A stretch of 64,000 nucleotides of DNA, taken from Pelagibacteraceae bacterium AG-470-E16 (GTDB lineage: Bacteria > Pseudomonadota > Alphaproteobacteria > Pelagibacterales > Pelagibacteraceae). This document shows positions 35,248 to 46,477 of the stretch, one piece after another; the stretch's first letter is position 1, and each line of letters opens with the position of its first letter. The notes under the pieces are model-generated. The model had not been told where the DNA came from, ran no database searches, and saw only the letters and a program-made list of their open reading frames with translations. The translations under genes and the position numbers were made by a program. The DNA is taken from NCBI GenBank assembly GCA_003209195.1, contig QCSF01000004.1, positions 29,659 through 93,658 on the forward strand. The letters run 5' to 3'.

Positions 35248-36662
35248 ATATTCGTTCCACCAACAGTAATTTGATTAACTAGTATAGATGGCTGTCCAAC
35301 CCCAACCGGTACCCATTGCCCATTTTTTCCACAAGTGCCTATACCAGGATCTAATTTCATATCGTCACCCACCATAGAGACTTTAGTTAAAATGTCCGGT
35401 CCATTACCAATTAAAGTCACTCCTTTTAGAGGAGCGCCAATCTTGCCACTATTAATTTCATAAGCTTCAGTGCAAGAAAACACAAATTTTCCATTAGTAA
35501 TATCTACTTGGCCACCACCAAATGAAACTGCATATATACCTTTATCTACACTTCTAATCATGTCTTCTCTAGTGCTATTACCATTAATCATAAAAGTATT
35601 TGTCATCCTGGGCATCGGCGCATACTCAAAACTCTCTCTTCTACCATTTCCTGTTGGTTTTACTTTCATAAGTTTTGCATTCATTCTGTCTTGCATAAAA
35701 TTTCTTAAAATTCCGTTTTCAATTAAAACATTCCTTGCAGAAGGTGTACCTTCATCATCAATTGTAAGTGACCCTCTGCGGCTTGCTATTGTTCCATCAT
35801 CTACAATGGTAACATTTTCATGTGCAATTTTCTCCCCCATTAAGTTATGAAATGCTGAAGTTTTTTTTCTATTGAAATCTCCCTCTAATCCATGACCAAC
35901 AGCTTCATGCAAAATAATACCAGGCCAGCCTGGACCGAGAACGACTTTCATTTCACCAGCTGGAGCAGGTTTACTTTGCAGGTTCACTTCAGCTTGTCTA
36001 ATTGCCTCATCACATATGATTTTCCAATTATCATTACTTAAATAATTTTCATAATTCATTCTTCCTCCGGTACCGTATGAACCTGTTTCTTTTTTGCCAT
36101 TTTTTTCCATCATTACAGAAACATTGAACCTTACAAGTGGCCTATGGTCTTTATAAACTTGATTATCCGATTTTATAATTTCGACAGTTTGATGCTCACC
36201 AAATAATGAAGCAGAGACTTGCTTTATGTTTAAATTTTTTTTTCTGATATAATTATCAATTTGTTTTAGAAGTTCTACTTTTTCTTTAAAAGGTTTATTT
36301 TCAATAGGATCTTTATCTTCATATAAATTAACATTTGTTTTTTTTGGATGATCATTTTTATTTTTGTTTTTTGTTTTTGAATCAATGTTAGATTTTAGGT
36401 TTTGAGCAGCATTTTTTAGTGATTCTTTCGAAATGATATTTGAATGACAATAAGCAGTTTTATCTTCACTGACAGCTCGAAAACCAAATCCAAGATTAGT
36501 ATTAAAACTTGTATTTTTAATTTTTCCGTCATCAAGTGATAGAGACTCACTTTTTGAATTTTCTAGATAAAGTTCGCCATCATCATATCCTTGCAAAGTT
36601 TCTGATACTAGATTCTCAGTTTCTAGTTGAGAGGTGTCAGAATTGTTAAAAAAGTCGCTCAT
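35244..36662 (-). CDS. tldD: TldD metalloprotease
   Basis: A 472-residue TldD with the metal motif H-E-A-V-G-H near 255 in I-I-L-H-E-A-V-G-H-G-L-E-G-D. It also shows V-D-D-G-T, D-E-G-T-P-S and the C-terminal K-V-S-M-V-G-D-D and G-T-C-G-K-N-G-Q segments. It forms a heterodimer with TldE (31672-32991). Together they act as a cytoplasmic peptidase. The TTG at 36680 is a possible longer start; I prefer ATG 36662. No microcin-like precursor lies nearby, so a general proteolytic role is likely. Confidence 0.94.
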   Translation of the reverse strand: MSDFFNNSDTSQLETENLVSETLQGYDDGELYLENSKSESLSLDDGKIKNTSFNTNLGFGFRAVSEDKTAYCHSNIISKESLKNAAQNLKSNIDSKTKNKNKNDHPKKTNVNLYEDKDPIENKPFKEKVELLKQIDNYIRKKNLNIKQVSASLFGEHQTVEIIKSDNQVYKDHRPLVRFNVSVMMEKNGKKETGSYGTGGRMNYENYLSNDNWKIICDEAIRQAEVNLQSKPAPAGEMKVVLGPGWPGIILHEAVGHGLEGDFNRKKTSAFHNLMGEKIAHENVTIVDDGTIASRRGSLTIDDEGTPSARNVLIENGILRNFMQDRMNAKLMKVKPTGNGRRESFEYAPMPRMTNTFMINGNSTREDMIRSVDKGIYAVSFGGGQVDITNGKFVFSCTEAYEINSGKIGAPLKGVTLIGNGPDILTKVSMVGDDMKLDPGIGTCGKNGQWVPVGVGQPSILVNQITVGGTNI

Positions 36663-36733
36663 ATATTTGTTTTTTGTCAAAGTGTCGCAAAGTGCAATCT
36701 AGAGCTTTTTGATATAAATTCTACATAAAAATC

Positions 36734-39162
<2,429 letters not shown>

Positions 39163-39171
39163 ATTATTGAT

Positions 39172-40089
39172 GTGACTGTAAGAACAACTGAATTAAATCA
39201 ATACAGGTCTAATCTTTCAGAGATATTCCTGTCACTTTGCCAGTTAATGAAGCCCAGGGTAATGTCTCTTGTAATATTCACCGCTTTAGTGGGTTTAGTA
39301 ATTGCACCAGTTAAAATTAATTTCATAAACTCTATATTGTCACTTTTTTTTGTTGCAATAGGCGCAGGCGCTGCTGGAGCACTTAATATGTGGTACGAAT
39401 CCGATACTGACAAATTGATGACTAGAACTTGCTTAAGACCTTTGCCGTTAGGGAAACTTAAAAACAATCATGCTTTATGGTTTGGGATTATGCTATCGAT
39501 TATCTCAATTTTTGGTCTATATTATTTCTCAAATTTATTATCAGCATTTGTTCTAGCTTTAACAATAAGTTTTTATTTTTTTGTATATACAGTTTGGTTA
39601 AAAAGAAAAACACCTCAAAATATTGTTATTGGTGGTGCAGCTGGTGCTTTTCCCCCTGTAATAGGTTGGACAATTGCTACTAATAATATTTCGATAGAGC
39701 CTATAATTTTATTTTTTATAATTTTTTTATGGACACCGTCTCATTTTTGGGCGTTGAGTTTGTATAAAAATGATGATTACAAAAATGCAGGAATACCAAT
39801 GTTGCCAGTGGTAGCAGGTGAAGAATATACAAAAAAAAATATCTTAATTTATTCTATTGTATTATTTCCAGTTACAGTATTACCTTATTTTTTTGGTTTT
39901 TCTGGGTTGATTAATTTAACGGTTACAATATGTTTTGGATTTTATTATATTTTGTTATCTTATAAACTTTACAAGGAGCCTAATAAAAAAGTTTACGATA
40001 AAATCGCATCTCAAATTTTCTTATTTTCTATTTTTTATTTATTTTTTATTTTTTCAACAATTTTAATCGATAACTATCTAGGTATTTAA
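39172..40089 (+). CDS. ctaB: Protoheme IX farnesyltransferase (heme O synthase)
   Basis: A 305-residue membrane prenyltransferase converting heme B to heme O, the precursor of heme A in the aa3 oxidase. It has about nine transmembrane helices, the motif N-M-W-Y-E-S-D-T-D (about 73-81), R-T-x-x-R-P-L-P-L-G and S-H-F-W-A-L near 195. The start is GTG at 39172. It is followed without a gap by a 36-residue membrane ORF. A heme A synthase gene (ctaA) is not in this window. Confidence 0.96.
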   Translation: MTVRTTELNQYRSNLSEIFLSLCQLMKPRVMSLVIFTALVGLVIAPVKINFINSILSLFFVAIGAGAAGALNMWYESDTDKLMTRTCLRPLPLGKLKNNHALWFGIMLSIISIFGLYYFSNLLSAFVLALTISFYFFVYTVWLKRKTPQNIVIGGAAGAFPPVIGWTIATNNISIEPIILFFIIFLWTPSHFWALSLYKNDDYKNAGIPMLPVVAGEEYTKKNILIYSIVLFPVTVLPYFFGFSGLINLTVTICFGFYYILLSYKLYKEPNKKVYDKIASQIFLFSIFYLFFIFSTILIDNYLGI

Positions 40090-40200
40090 ATGGACAAAAA
40101 AACTAAAACAAAGAACTACATTACATTAGTTATATTAATATTAATTATGATGGTTTTGTTCTTTATAACAATGTATCAAATAGGTATTTCGTTAAAATAG
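40090..40200 (+). CDS. CoxF-like small membrane protein
   Basis: A 36-residue ORF, beginning M-D-K-K-T-K-T-K-N-Y and followed by one transmembrane helix of about 22 residues, then a short tail. It starts at the base after the ctaB stop and ends 3 nt before ctaG. A small single-helix protein (often called CoxF) occupies this slot between ctaB and ctaG in many alphaproteobacterial oxidase clusters. The role is probably in oxidase assembly, inferred from position only. Its size makes it easy for gene callers to miss. Confidence 0.75.
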   Translation: MDKKTKTKNYITLVILILIMMVLFFITMYQIGISLK

Positions 40201-40203
40201 ATA

Positions 40204-40752
40204 GTGAAAAAAAAATTTAAAATCAATCCAAGGTATTTAGTTTTTTTAGTCATGACTATGATAGGCTTGTCTTTTGCCTCAGTTCCTTTGTACGATCTTT
40301 TTTGTAGAGTAACAGGGTTTGGAGGAACCATTCAGAAAACTGAAAATTATGCCCCTGAGACTATAGATAAAATTATAAAAGTAAGATTTGACTCAAATGT
40401 AAGTGCAGATTTATCATTTGAATTTATGCCAGAAAAGACTTTTAATGAAATTAAAATAGGTGAAATAGGTAATATAATTTTTAAAGTTAAAAATTTAGGT
40501 AATAATAAAAAAAATATAGTTTCAACTTTTAATACAAGTCCACCATCAGTTGGTATACATTTTAAAAAACTTGCCTGTTTTTGTTTTGAGAAACAAACTA
40601 TTAATCCTGGAGAAACTAAGGAATTTAATGTTGCATATTATATTGATCCCAAAATTGTTAAAGATCCAGCGACGAAAGGAACCAAAGAGATAACTTTATC
40701 TTACACTTTATTTAAAGTAAATAATTCCTATAAAAGTAAAAATAACTCATAA
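40204..40752 (+). CDS. ctaG: Cytochrome c oxidase assembly protein CtaG (Cox11)
   Basis: A 182-residue Cox11-type copper chaperone that delivers copper to the CuB site of subunit I. It has one N-terminal transmembrane helix (about 10-28) and a periplasmic Ig-like domain with the copper motif C-F-C-F near 126, preceded by a V-x-F-D-S region. P-L-Y-D-L-F-C-R-V-T-G after the membrane segment is diagnostic. The start is GTG at 40204. It lies between the CoxF-like ORF and ctaE. Confidence 0.96.
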   Translation: MKKKFKINPRYLVFLVMTMIGLSFASVPLYDLFCRVTGFGGTIQKTENYAPETIDKIIKVRFDSNVSADLSFEFMPEKTFNEIKIGEIGNIIFKVKNLGNNKKNIVSTFNTSPPSVGIHFKKLACFCFEKQTINPGETKEFNVAYYIDPKIVKDPATKGTKEITLSYTLFKVNNSYKSKNNS

Positions 40753-40755
40753 TTT

Positions 40756-41544
40756 ATGGCAACTGATAAAAAACATGATTACCATTTAGTTGAACCGAGC
40801 CCATGGCCAATATTTTGTTCATTTGCAACTTTAATACTTGCGATTGGGGCAATTTATTATTTTAAGACCAAGAATTTGTGGTTGTTATTTGTAGGATCAG
40901 GAGTAACTCTTTATGGCATGTTTATGTGGTTTAGAGATGTAATTAATGAAGCTGAGTATAAAGGAGATCATACTCCCGTGGTACAAATAGGAATGAGATA
41001 TGGAATGGTGTTGTTCATAATCTCTGAGGTAATGTTTTTTGTAGCTTGGTTTTGGGCATATTTTGATGCAAGCCTATACCCTGACATAGTTGGTGGATCT
41101 GTGTGGCCACCAAAAGGAATTGAAACATTAGACCCTTGGCACATACCATTAATAAACACTTTAATACTGCTGTTATCAGGAACAACAGTCACATGGGCAC
41201 ACCATGCATTACTCGAGAATGACAGAAAAAGTTTAGTTCAAGGATTAATTCTAACCGTCATACTTGGCGCTATTTTTACAATGTTTCAAGCATATGAATA
41301 TATGCATGCAACTTTTAAAATGTCTTCAGGTATTTATGGAGCAACTTTCTATATGGCTACAGGCTTTCATGGTTTCCATGTATTAGTTGGAACATTGTTT
41401 TTATTAGTTTGTCTGTTTAGAGCTAGAGCAGGGCATTATAAGCCTGATCACCATTTTGGTTTTGAGGCTGCAGCATGGTATTGGCATTTTGTTGATGTAG
41501 TTTGGTTATTTTTATTTGCAGCAATTTACATTTGGGGAAGTTAA
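40756..41544 (+). CDS. ctaE: Cytochrome c oxidase subunit III
   Basis: A 262-residue integral membrane subunit with seven transmembrane helices. It begins with K-H-D-Y-H-L-V-E-P-S-P-W-P, typical for the family. It has M-W-F-R-D-V, F-F-V-A-W-F-W-A-Y-F and the C-terminal W-Y-W-H-F-V-D-V-V-W motif. It stabilises proton uptake in subunit I. It lies 3 nt after ctaG and is followed after 6 nt by SURF1. Confidence 0.97.
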   Translation: MATDKKHDYHLVEPSPWPIFCSFATLILAIGAIYYFKTKNLWLLFVGSGVTLYGMFMWFRDVINEAEYKGDHTPVVQIGMRYGMVLFIISEVMFFVAWFWAYFDASLYPDIVGGSVWPPKGIETLDPWHIPLINTLILLLSGTTVTWAHHALLENDRKSLVQGLILTVILGAIFTMFQAYEYMHATFKMSSGIYGATFYMATGFHGFHVLVGTLFLLVCLFRARAGHYKPDHHFGFEAAAWYWHFVDVVWLFLFAAIYIWGS

Positions 41545-41550
41545 TATTTT

Positions 41551-42189
41551 CTGAAATCTAAATTTTTTAATATTTTTACCTTTTTTATAATTTTTATACT
41601 CTTTGCGCTTGGAACTTGGCAAGTTCATCGTTTAAAATGGAAAAACGAGTTAATTGATGAATTATCTAAATCATATGAAAAATCTGTTAAAAACTTTAAT
41701 ATAAACTCAAAATTATATTCAAAAGTTGAAATAAACGGAAAAATTATAGGACAACCAATATTTGTTTATAATCTCAGTGATAAAGGACAATATGGTTATG
41801 AAGTTTATATACCTATTGAAACAAAATATAATGTAGTTATTTCTAGGGTAGGATGGGTAGAAAAAAAATTTAAATTATTAAAAGACGATTTATACTCAAA
41901 AAAAAAATTCAATGGAATTTTATTAAATCCGAAAAGAAAGAATATTTTTACACCTGATAATTCTCCAGATTTAACCTTTTTTATTGATATGGAGTTATTG
42001 CAATACAATTATCAAAAAAAGCTATTTCCCTTGATTGTAGAGACCAGATCTGAGTTTTTAGAAAACTACAATTTAAGAAAGCCTTTAAAAATCAAACTAC
42101 CAAACAACCATTTACAATATGCTTTGACTTGGTACTCTTTGTGTTTTGTAATATTTATAGCTTTTTTGATATACAAGAGAAAAATATGA
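41551..42189 (+). CDS. SURF1 family oxidase assembly protein, non-canonical start
   Basis: This is an uninterrupted 213-codon frame encoding a SURF1-like protein: an N-terminal transmembrane helix ending A-L-G-T-W-Q-V-H-R-L-K-W-K, a central domain with S-R-V-G-W-V, and a C-terminal helix after L-Q-Y-A-L-T-W-Y. SURF1 helps insert heme A into subunit I. No in-frame ATG, GTG or TTG exists before 41989, deep in the gene. The best candidate start is CTG at 41551, about 10 nt after GGGGAAG; an ATT or ATA start is also possible. It sits between ctaE and thrC as in other alphaproteobacteria and overlaps thrC by ATGA. Confidence 0.85.
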   Translation: MKSKFFNIFTFFIIFILFALGTWQVHRLKWKNELIDELSKSYEKSVKNFNINSKLYSKVEINGKIIGQPIFVYNLSDKGQYGYEVYIPIETKYNVVISRVGWVEKKFKLLKDDLYSKKKFNGILLNPKRKNIFTPDNSPDLTFFIDMELLQYNYQKKLFPLIVETRSEFLENYNLRKPLKIKLPNNHLQYALTWYSLCFVIFIAFLIYKRKI

Positions 42190-43568
42190 ATTATTTTAGC
42201 TCAAGAAACAAAAGTTTAAATTTGTCTTTCAAAGATATTTTTTTTAAGGGATTGTCAAGAGATGGTGGATTATTTTTACCAAAAAAAATTCCTAAAATTT
42301 TACCAGAAAATCTAAAAAATTTTAAAAAATATAATTTTCAGGAAATGAGTTTTGAAATATTCAAATTATTTATCAGTAATACATTTAATGATAATGATTT
42401 AAAGTTAATAATTAATAAAGCGTATTCTAATTTTAGAAATGCAAATATTGTCGATATCAAAAAGTTAGATCATATTTCTTATGTACAATTATATCATGGG
42501 CCAACTTTAGCTTTTAAAGATATTGCAATGCAAGTTTTAGGCGAAATGTATGATATGTTGCTAAAAAATAGTAATAAAAAAATAAATCTTATTACTGCAA
42601 CTTCAGGAGATACAGGGGCTGCAGCAATCGATGCTGTAAAAGGAAGAAAAAATATTAATATTTTTGTTTTACACCCTAATAATAAAATTTCTAATATTCA
42701 AAGAAAATTAATGACCACATACGAGACTGATAACGTATTTAATATTGCTATCAAGGGTAGTTTTGATGATTGTCAAAAAATGGTTAAGGATATGTTTATA
42801 GATGAAAATTTTTCTCAGCAAATTAACATGTCAGGTGTTAATTCAATTAATTGGGCAAGAATAATTGCTCAGATTGTTTATTATTTTTTTATATTTTATA
42901 AATTTAACAAAAATCATGACTCAATCGTTGTTTCAGTTCCAACAGGTAATTTTGGTGATATTTATGCTGGTTATATTGCTAAACAAATGGGACTAGATAT
43001 TAAAGAGTTAATTGTTTCAACTAATCAAAATAATATTTTGGAAAGGTGCATAAATAGTGGAGAATATAAGCCTTTAAATGTACTACAGTCTGTTTCTCCA
43101 AGTATGGATATTCAAGTAGCTAGTAATTTTGAAAGAATACTTTTTTATGCCTGTGGTGAAAATTCAGATATTTTAATAAAGTTAATGAAAGATTTAAAAT
43201 ACCATGGAAAATTTAATTTATCGCAAAAACAACTACAAAATATACAAGATAATTTTTCAGCAAGTAGTTGCAGCGAGGAAGAGACAATTTCAATTATAAA
43301 AAATATTTATGAGAAGCATAACTATATTATAGACCCACATACCGCTACAGCAGTAAAACCCCTTTTGAAAAAAAAGTATCTTAATGAAAAATGTTTTTGC
43401 TTTGAAACTGCACATTCCTCCAAATTTCCATTAGCCATACAAAAAGCAATTAATTTACGATCAGAGTTACCTGGTAAATTAAAAAAAATAGAGTTCAAAA
43501 TTGAAAAATATGACATAATTGAAAATCAAATTGATTTAGTTAAAGATTATATTTTAAAAAAAATTTAA
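42186..43568 (+). CDS. thrC: Threonine synthase
   Basis: A 460-residue PLP enzyme converting O-phosphohomoserine to threonine. The N-terminus F-S-S-R-N-x-S and G-L-S-R-D-G-G-L-F-L-P is typical of the long form. The PLP lysine lies in T-L-A-F-K-D-I-A-M (about 107-115), and S-G-D-T-G-A-A-A and S-V-P-T-G-N-F-G-D are clear. I chose ATG 42186, which overlaps the SURF1 stop; a longer frame runs into SURF1. thrB lies close by on the opposite strand. Confidence 0.96.
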   Translation: MNYFSSRNKSLNLSFKDIFFKGLSRDGGLFLPKKIPKILPENLKNFKKYNFQEMSFEIFKLFISNTFNDNDLKLIINKAYSNFRNANIVDIKKLDHISYVQLYHGPTLAFKDIAMQVLGEMYDMLLKNSNKKINLITATSGDTGAAAIDAVKGRKNINIFVLHPNNKISNIQRKLMTTYETDNVFNIAIKGSFDDCQKMVKDMFIDENFSQQINMSGVNSINWARIIAQIVYYFFIFYKFNKNHDSIVVSVPTGNFGDIYAGYIAKQMGLDIKELIVSTNQNNILERCINSGEYKPLNVLQSVSPSMDIQVASNFERILFYACGENSDILIKLMKDLKYHGKFNLSQKQLQNIQDNFSASSCSEEETISIIKNIYEKHNYIIDPHTATAVKPLLKKKYLNEKCFCFETAHSSKFPLAIQKAINLRSELPGKLKKIEFKIEKYDIIENQIDLVKDYILKKI

Positions 43569-43570
43569 AT

Positions 43571-43984
43571 TTATATTTGCGATCTTGCAAGTTTGTCTGC
43601 CATGTTATTATACTTATTTTCAGAGTGACCTTTTACCCATCTCCAATTAATATTTTTATCTTGATTTAGTTGATCTAGCTGTTTCCAAAGGTCTATATTT
43701 TTTACATTTTGTTTACTGGTAGTTTTCCATCCATTTTTTTTCCAATTACTTATCCACTTTTCAATACCATCTTTAGTATATTTAGAATCAGTATAAATTC
43801 TCAAGTCTTTATCTTTGACGTATTTAAGCGCTGAAATTACAGCTATTAACTCCATTCTATTGTTCGTCGTATCATTTGACGAGCCAGCAATTTTTTCAAT
43901 TTTTTTTTCGTAAATTATTATTGCTGCCCAACCACCACGACCTGGATTGCCAGAACAAGCACCATCAGTATAAATTTCAATCAT
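43571..43984 (-). CDS. rnhA: Ribonuclease HI
   Basis: A 137-residue RNase H that removes RNA from RNA-DNA hybrids. The catalytic residues are visible: D in I-Y-T-D-G-A-C-S-G-N-P-G (Asp7), E in N-R-M-E-L (near 45), D in I-Y-T-D-S-K-Y (about 67) and the late His-Asp region V-K-G-H-S-E-N-K-Y-N-N-M-A-D. It overlaps thrB by 8 nt in the usual alphaproteobacterial thrB-rnhA order. Confidence 0.97.
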   Translation of the reverse strand: MIEIYTDGACSGNPGRGGWAAIIIYEKKIEKIAGSSNDTTNNRMELIAVISALKYVKDKDLRIYTDSKYTKDGIEKWISNWKKNGWKTTSKQNVKNIDLWKQLDQLNQDKNINWRWVKGHSENKYNNMADKLARSQI

Positions 43985-44918
43985 ATAATTTAAAATCTAG
44001 ATTTTTATAAAAATAATTCATTTTAAACAAATATTCTTTTGGGTCTTTCTTTTTTATTTTAGCACTTTTAGGTGTATTTTTTTGATCATGTAACCTAGTT
44101 ACAAAAAATCTTATAGCAGCTCCTAAATTTAATATATTCAAATGTTTTAATTCAGATTTTTTTATTATCCTTATCGACTGATAACCATCAAGCAATTTTT
44201 TAACTTTTATTTTGTCAATTTTATTATTATTAAAACATAAAGCATTAATACAAACTGACAATTCATATAAAAAATTTTCATTACAGGAAAAATAAAAATC
44301 TATAAATCCAGCAAATTTTCTATTTTTAAAAAAAATATTATCTGGGAACAAATCTCCGTGAATAATACCAGTAGACAATTTCTTTGGTTTATTTTTAATA
44401 TATATATCTAAATATTTCTTAAGTTTAGGAGAATATTGAGGGTAAATTTTTTTTGTTTGATTGTAAATTTTTATCCAATTTTTGATATTTAAAGTGTTTA
44501 CTCTTTTAATGTCTAACTTAGATGAAATTTTATGGAATAAAGCAATTTGTTTTCCTATTTTATAACATTCATTTCTACTTAACGTTTTTTTTGATCTCCC
44601 TTCCAAGTAAGAAACTATTATTGCTGATTTTTTTTTTACTTTAAATATTGAAGTATTGTCTTTTCTTTTTATCGGTTTAGGACATTTAAAGCCCTTTTTG
44701 TTCATTGCATCCATTAATTTAACAAAAAATGGAACATCTTTATTTCGGACTCTTTTTTCAAATATTGTGAGAATTACCTTTTTTTTTGTAGTCCTAATTA
44801 AGTAGTTTGTGTTTTCAATTCCCTCCATTATACCGTTAAAATTTTTCAAAGCACCTAAATTATAATTATTTAAAATACTATTAATTTCCTTTTTCTCTAA
44901 ATTTGTAAATACAGCCAT
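43977..44918 (-). CDS. thrB: Homoserine kinase (ThrB type II, APH-fold)
   Basis: A 313-residue kinase of the aminoglycoside-phosphotransferase fold, not the GHMP form. It phosphorylates homoserine for ThrC. Diagnostic parts are G-I-E-N-T-N-Y-L-I (about 32-40), I-I-V-S-Y-L-E-G-R, the catalytic I-I-H-G-D-L-F-P-D-N (near 190) and A-G-F-I-D-F-Y-F-S. The last two place the catalytic and metal-binding Asp. thrC is on the opposite strand 0.4 kb away, so the two steps are not cotranscribed. Confidence 0.92.
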   Translation of the reverse strand: MAVFTNLEKKEINSILNNYNLGALKNFNGIMEGIENTNYLIRTTKKKVILTIFEKRVRNKDVPFFVKLMDAMNKKGFKCPKPIKRKDNTSIFKVKKKSAIIVSYLEGRSKKTLSRNECYKIGKQIALFHKISSKLDIKRVNTLNIKNWIKIYNQTKKIYPQYSPKLKKYLDIYIKNKPKKLSTGIIHGDLFPDNIFFKNRKFAGFIDFYFSCNENFLYELSVCINALCFNNNKIDKIKVKKLLDGYQSIRIIKKSELKHLNILNLGAAIRFFVTRLHDQKNTPKSAKIKKKDPKEYLFKMNYFYKNLDFKLYD

Positions 44919-45160
44919 TATTTGTTAAGTTTTCATATTTTTATAAAGAAGTTATGTTTAATCTGACAGATAGTAAAGTTAAATAAGTTAGAAAAATAAT
45001 ATTTTGCGTATACAAAGTTTTTTAATAATTTTAATTATTGTATAAAACAATTTATTTAAGCAAAGCCTCATAAGAAGAGGAATATAATTAATCTACTAGC
45101 TTTTATACTAAGGTAGTAGGTTTATTTAATTATTTAACTTTAGTATAATTTCTAGTACCA
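44919..45160. other. 242-nt gap between thrB and the ATP synthase b gene, with inverted repeats
   Basis: No convincing ORF. Two inverted repeats stand out: TATACTAA (45104-45111) with TTAGTATA (45140-45147), and CTACTA (45093-45098) with TAGTAG (45114-45119). A CCTC-N7-GAGG stem lies at about 45066-45080. These may form the 3' end of the leftward atp transcript, but none has a classical strong stem plus T-run. Confidence 0.45.
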
Positions 45161-45652
45161 TCAATTTATTTCTTTAAGTTTTTCTATAGATTTTTTGAGT
45201 TTAGATAAATTTATAGCCTCTTTAGTTCTGATGTCTAAATTTTCTTTTATTACATCCTCCACCGTTTCTAGGGCAACTTTTGTAGATATTATTTTTACTT
45301 GATATATTGCATCATTTTTTGCTTGCTCTATTTTGCTTTGAGCAGCTTTCTCTTTGTTTTCTAAAAATTTTTTCATTTTTTCAATTGATGAAGCTATTTC
45401 ATTATCACTTATTTTTTGCGCTTTTTTGAGTGTTTCAGCGTTTAATTTGTTGTATCCTTTTAATTTTGTTTGAGCATTGCTTAAAAGTTTTTCACTGTTT
45501 GATTTAAGATTTTCAGCCTCGTCAATTTTATTTTTTAATTCTAAAATTTTACTATCAATTTTATTTAAAATTATTTGATGAACGTTTTTGTATACTAATA
45601 ATCCAATAAACAGTAAAAAAGAGATTGCTACCCAAAAAGTTGCATCAAACAT
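45161..45652 (-). CDS. atpF: ATP synthase Fo subunit b
   Basis: A 163-residue peripheral-stalk subunit with one N-terminal transmembrane helix (about 7-24), followed by a long charged coiled coil to the end. It begins M-F-D-A-T-F-W-V-A-I-S-F. Two b-type genes occur in tandem here; this one, second after subunit c, is the canonical b. It follows the b' gene without a gap and ends the atp operon. Confidence 0.9.
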   Translation of the reverse strand: MFDATFWVAISFLLFIGLLVYKNVHQIILNKIDSKILELKNKIDEAENLKSNSEKLLSNAQTKLKGYNKLNAETLKKAQKISDNEIASSIEKMKKFLENKEKAAQSKIEQAKNDAIYQVKIISTKVALETVEDVIKENLDIRTKEAINLSKLKKSIEKLKEIN

Positions 45653-46225
45653 TTAATTTAAATCTCCTATTTTTTTTTTACTAATTTCATCAATTTTCTC
45701 TTGTATTTTATTTTTATCTACATCATTTATAAGTGAAAGCTCTGTTAATAAATCATTTGTTACCTGATAAGCAATAATATTAATTTGATTGATAGAATTA
45801 TTCTTAAAAATTTTAATTTCTTCCTCACTTTTTTTTGATATGTTATTTATCTTTTCGTTTAATTGAGTCTTTTTCTTATCAAACTCAGTTTGAAAGTTAT
45901 TTTTGCCATTTTGAATAATCTCTTTAGCATCATTTTTAGATTTTAATATGAAATCGTTGTATTCTTTATTTATCTGTTCGGTTTGCTCAGAAAGTTTTTT
46001 TGCCTCATCAATTAAATCACTTACATAATCATTTCTTTGTTCAATACTTTCAGATAACCTCGGAAACACTATTTTTAAAATTACGTAATATAAGATACCA
46101 AAAGTTATGATCAGCCAAAAAATTTGTGGCAACCAGCTTTCTGGATCAAGCTGCGGCATGCCTCCATCTTCAGCAGCATATGCTGCTGTAGATGAAAAGA
46201 ATATAATCAATAAAGATCTGAACAT
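45653..46225 (-). CDS. atpG: ATP synthase Fo subunit b' (second b-type subunit)
   Basis: A 190-residue b' subunit. It has a hydrophobic N-terminus ending A-A-Y-A-A, which may be a signal peptide, then G-G-M-P-Q-L-D-P-E-S-W and a transmembrane helix Q-I-F-W-L-I-I-T-F-G, followed by coiled coil. The GMPQLD motif is typical of alphaproteobacterial b'. It pairs with b to form an asymmetric stalk. A TTG start at 46246 would overlap atpE; I prefer ATG 46225. Confidence 0.88.
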   Translation of the reverse strand: MFRSLLIIFFSSTAAYAAEDGGMPQLDPESWLPQIFWLIITFGILYYVILKIVFPRLSESIEQRNDYVSDLIDEAKKLSEQTEQINKEYNDFILKSKNDAKEIIQNGKNNFQTEFDKKKTQLNEKINNISKKSEEEIKIFKNNSINQINIIAYQVTNDLLTELSLINDVDKNKIQEKIDEISKKKIGDLN

Positions 46226-46235
46226 TAAATATTTT

Positions 46236-46463
46236 TTAGAATGCAAATAAAATTATTAATGCCACAACTAGTCCAAACAGCCCAGTCGCTTCTGCTAATG
46301 CAAAACCAAGTAGCAAGTTTGGAAATTGTTTTTGAGCCGCTGATGGATTTCTAATTGCTGCAGATAGATAATTGCCAAAAATAGTGCCAATACCAACCCC
46401 CGCGCCGGCTAAAGCTATTGCCGCAAGTCCTGCCCCAATTAATTTTGCTGCTTCTACTTCCAT
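46236..46463 (-). CDS. atpE: ATP synthase Fo subunit c
   Basis: A 75-residue proteolipid of two transmembrane helices joined by a polar loop (R-N-P-S-A-A). The proton-carrying Glu lies in the second helix within L-A-E-A-T-G-L-F. The first helix has the G-x-G-x-G repeat that lets the c-ring pack. The Glu position, without extra polar ligands (I see no sodium-type motif), fits a proton-driven enzyme. A strong AAAGGAGG ribosome site precedes it, fitting the high c-subunit stoichiometry. Confidence 0.98.
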   Translation of the reverse strand: MEVEAAKLIGAGLAAIALAGAGVGIGTIFGNYLSAAIRNPSAAQKQFPNLLLGFALAEATGLFGLVVALIILFAF

Positions 46464-46477
46464 TTTTTCCTCCTTTG

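Noticed and set aside
31672..36662. tldD and tldE as part of a microcin or modified-peptide cluster
   Set aside because: No short precursor peptide, modification enzyme or immunity gene is nearby; both are also general housekeeping peptidase subunits.
36663..36733. Riboswitch or structured leader before ctaC
   Set aside because: The 71-nt gap between the divergent tldD and ctaC starts shows no clear stem or known motif, only AT-rich promoter-like sequence.
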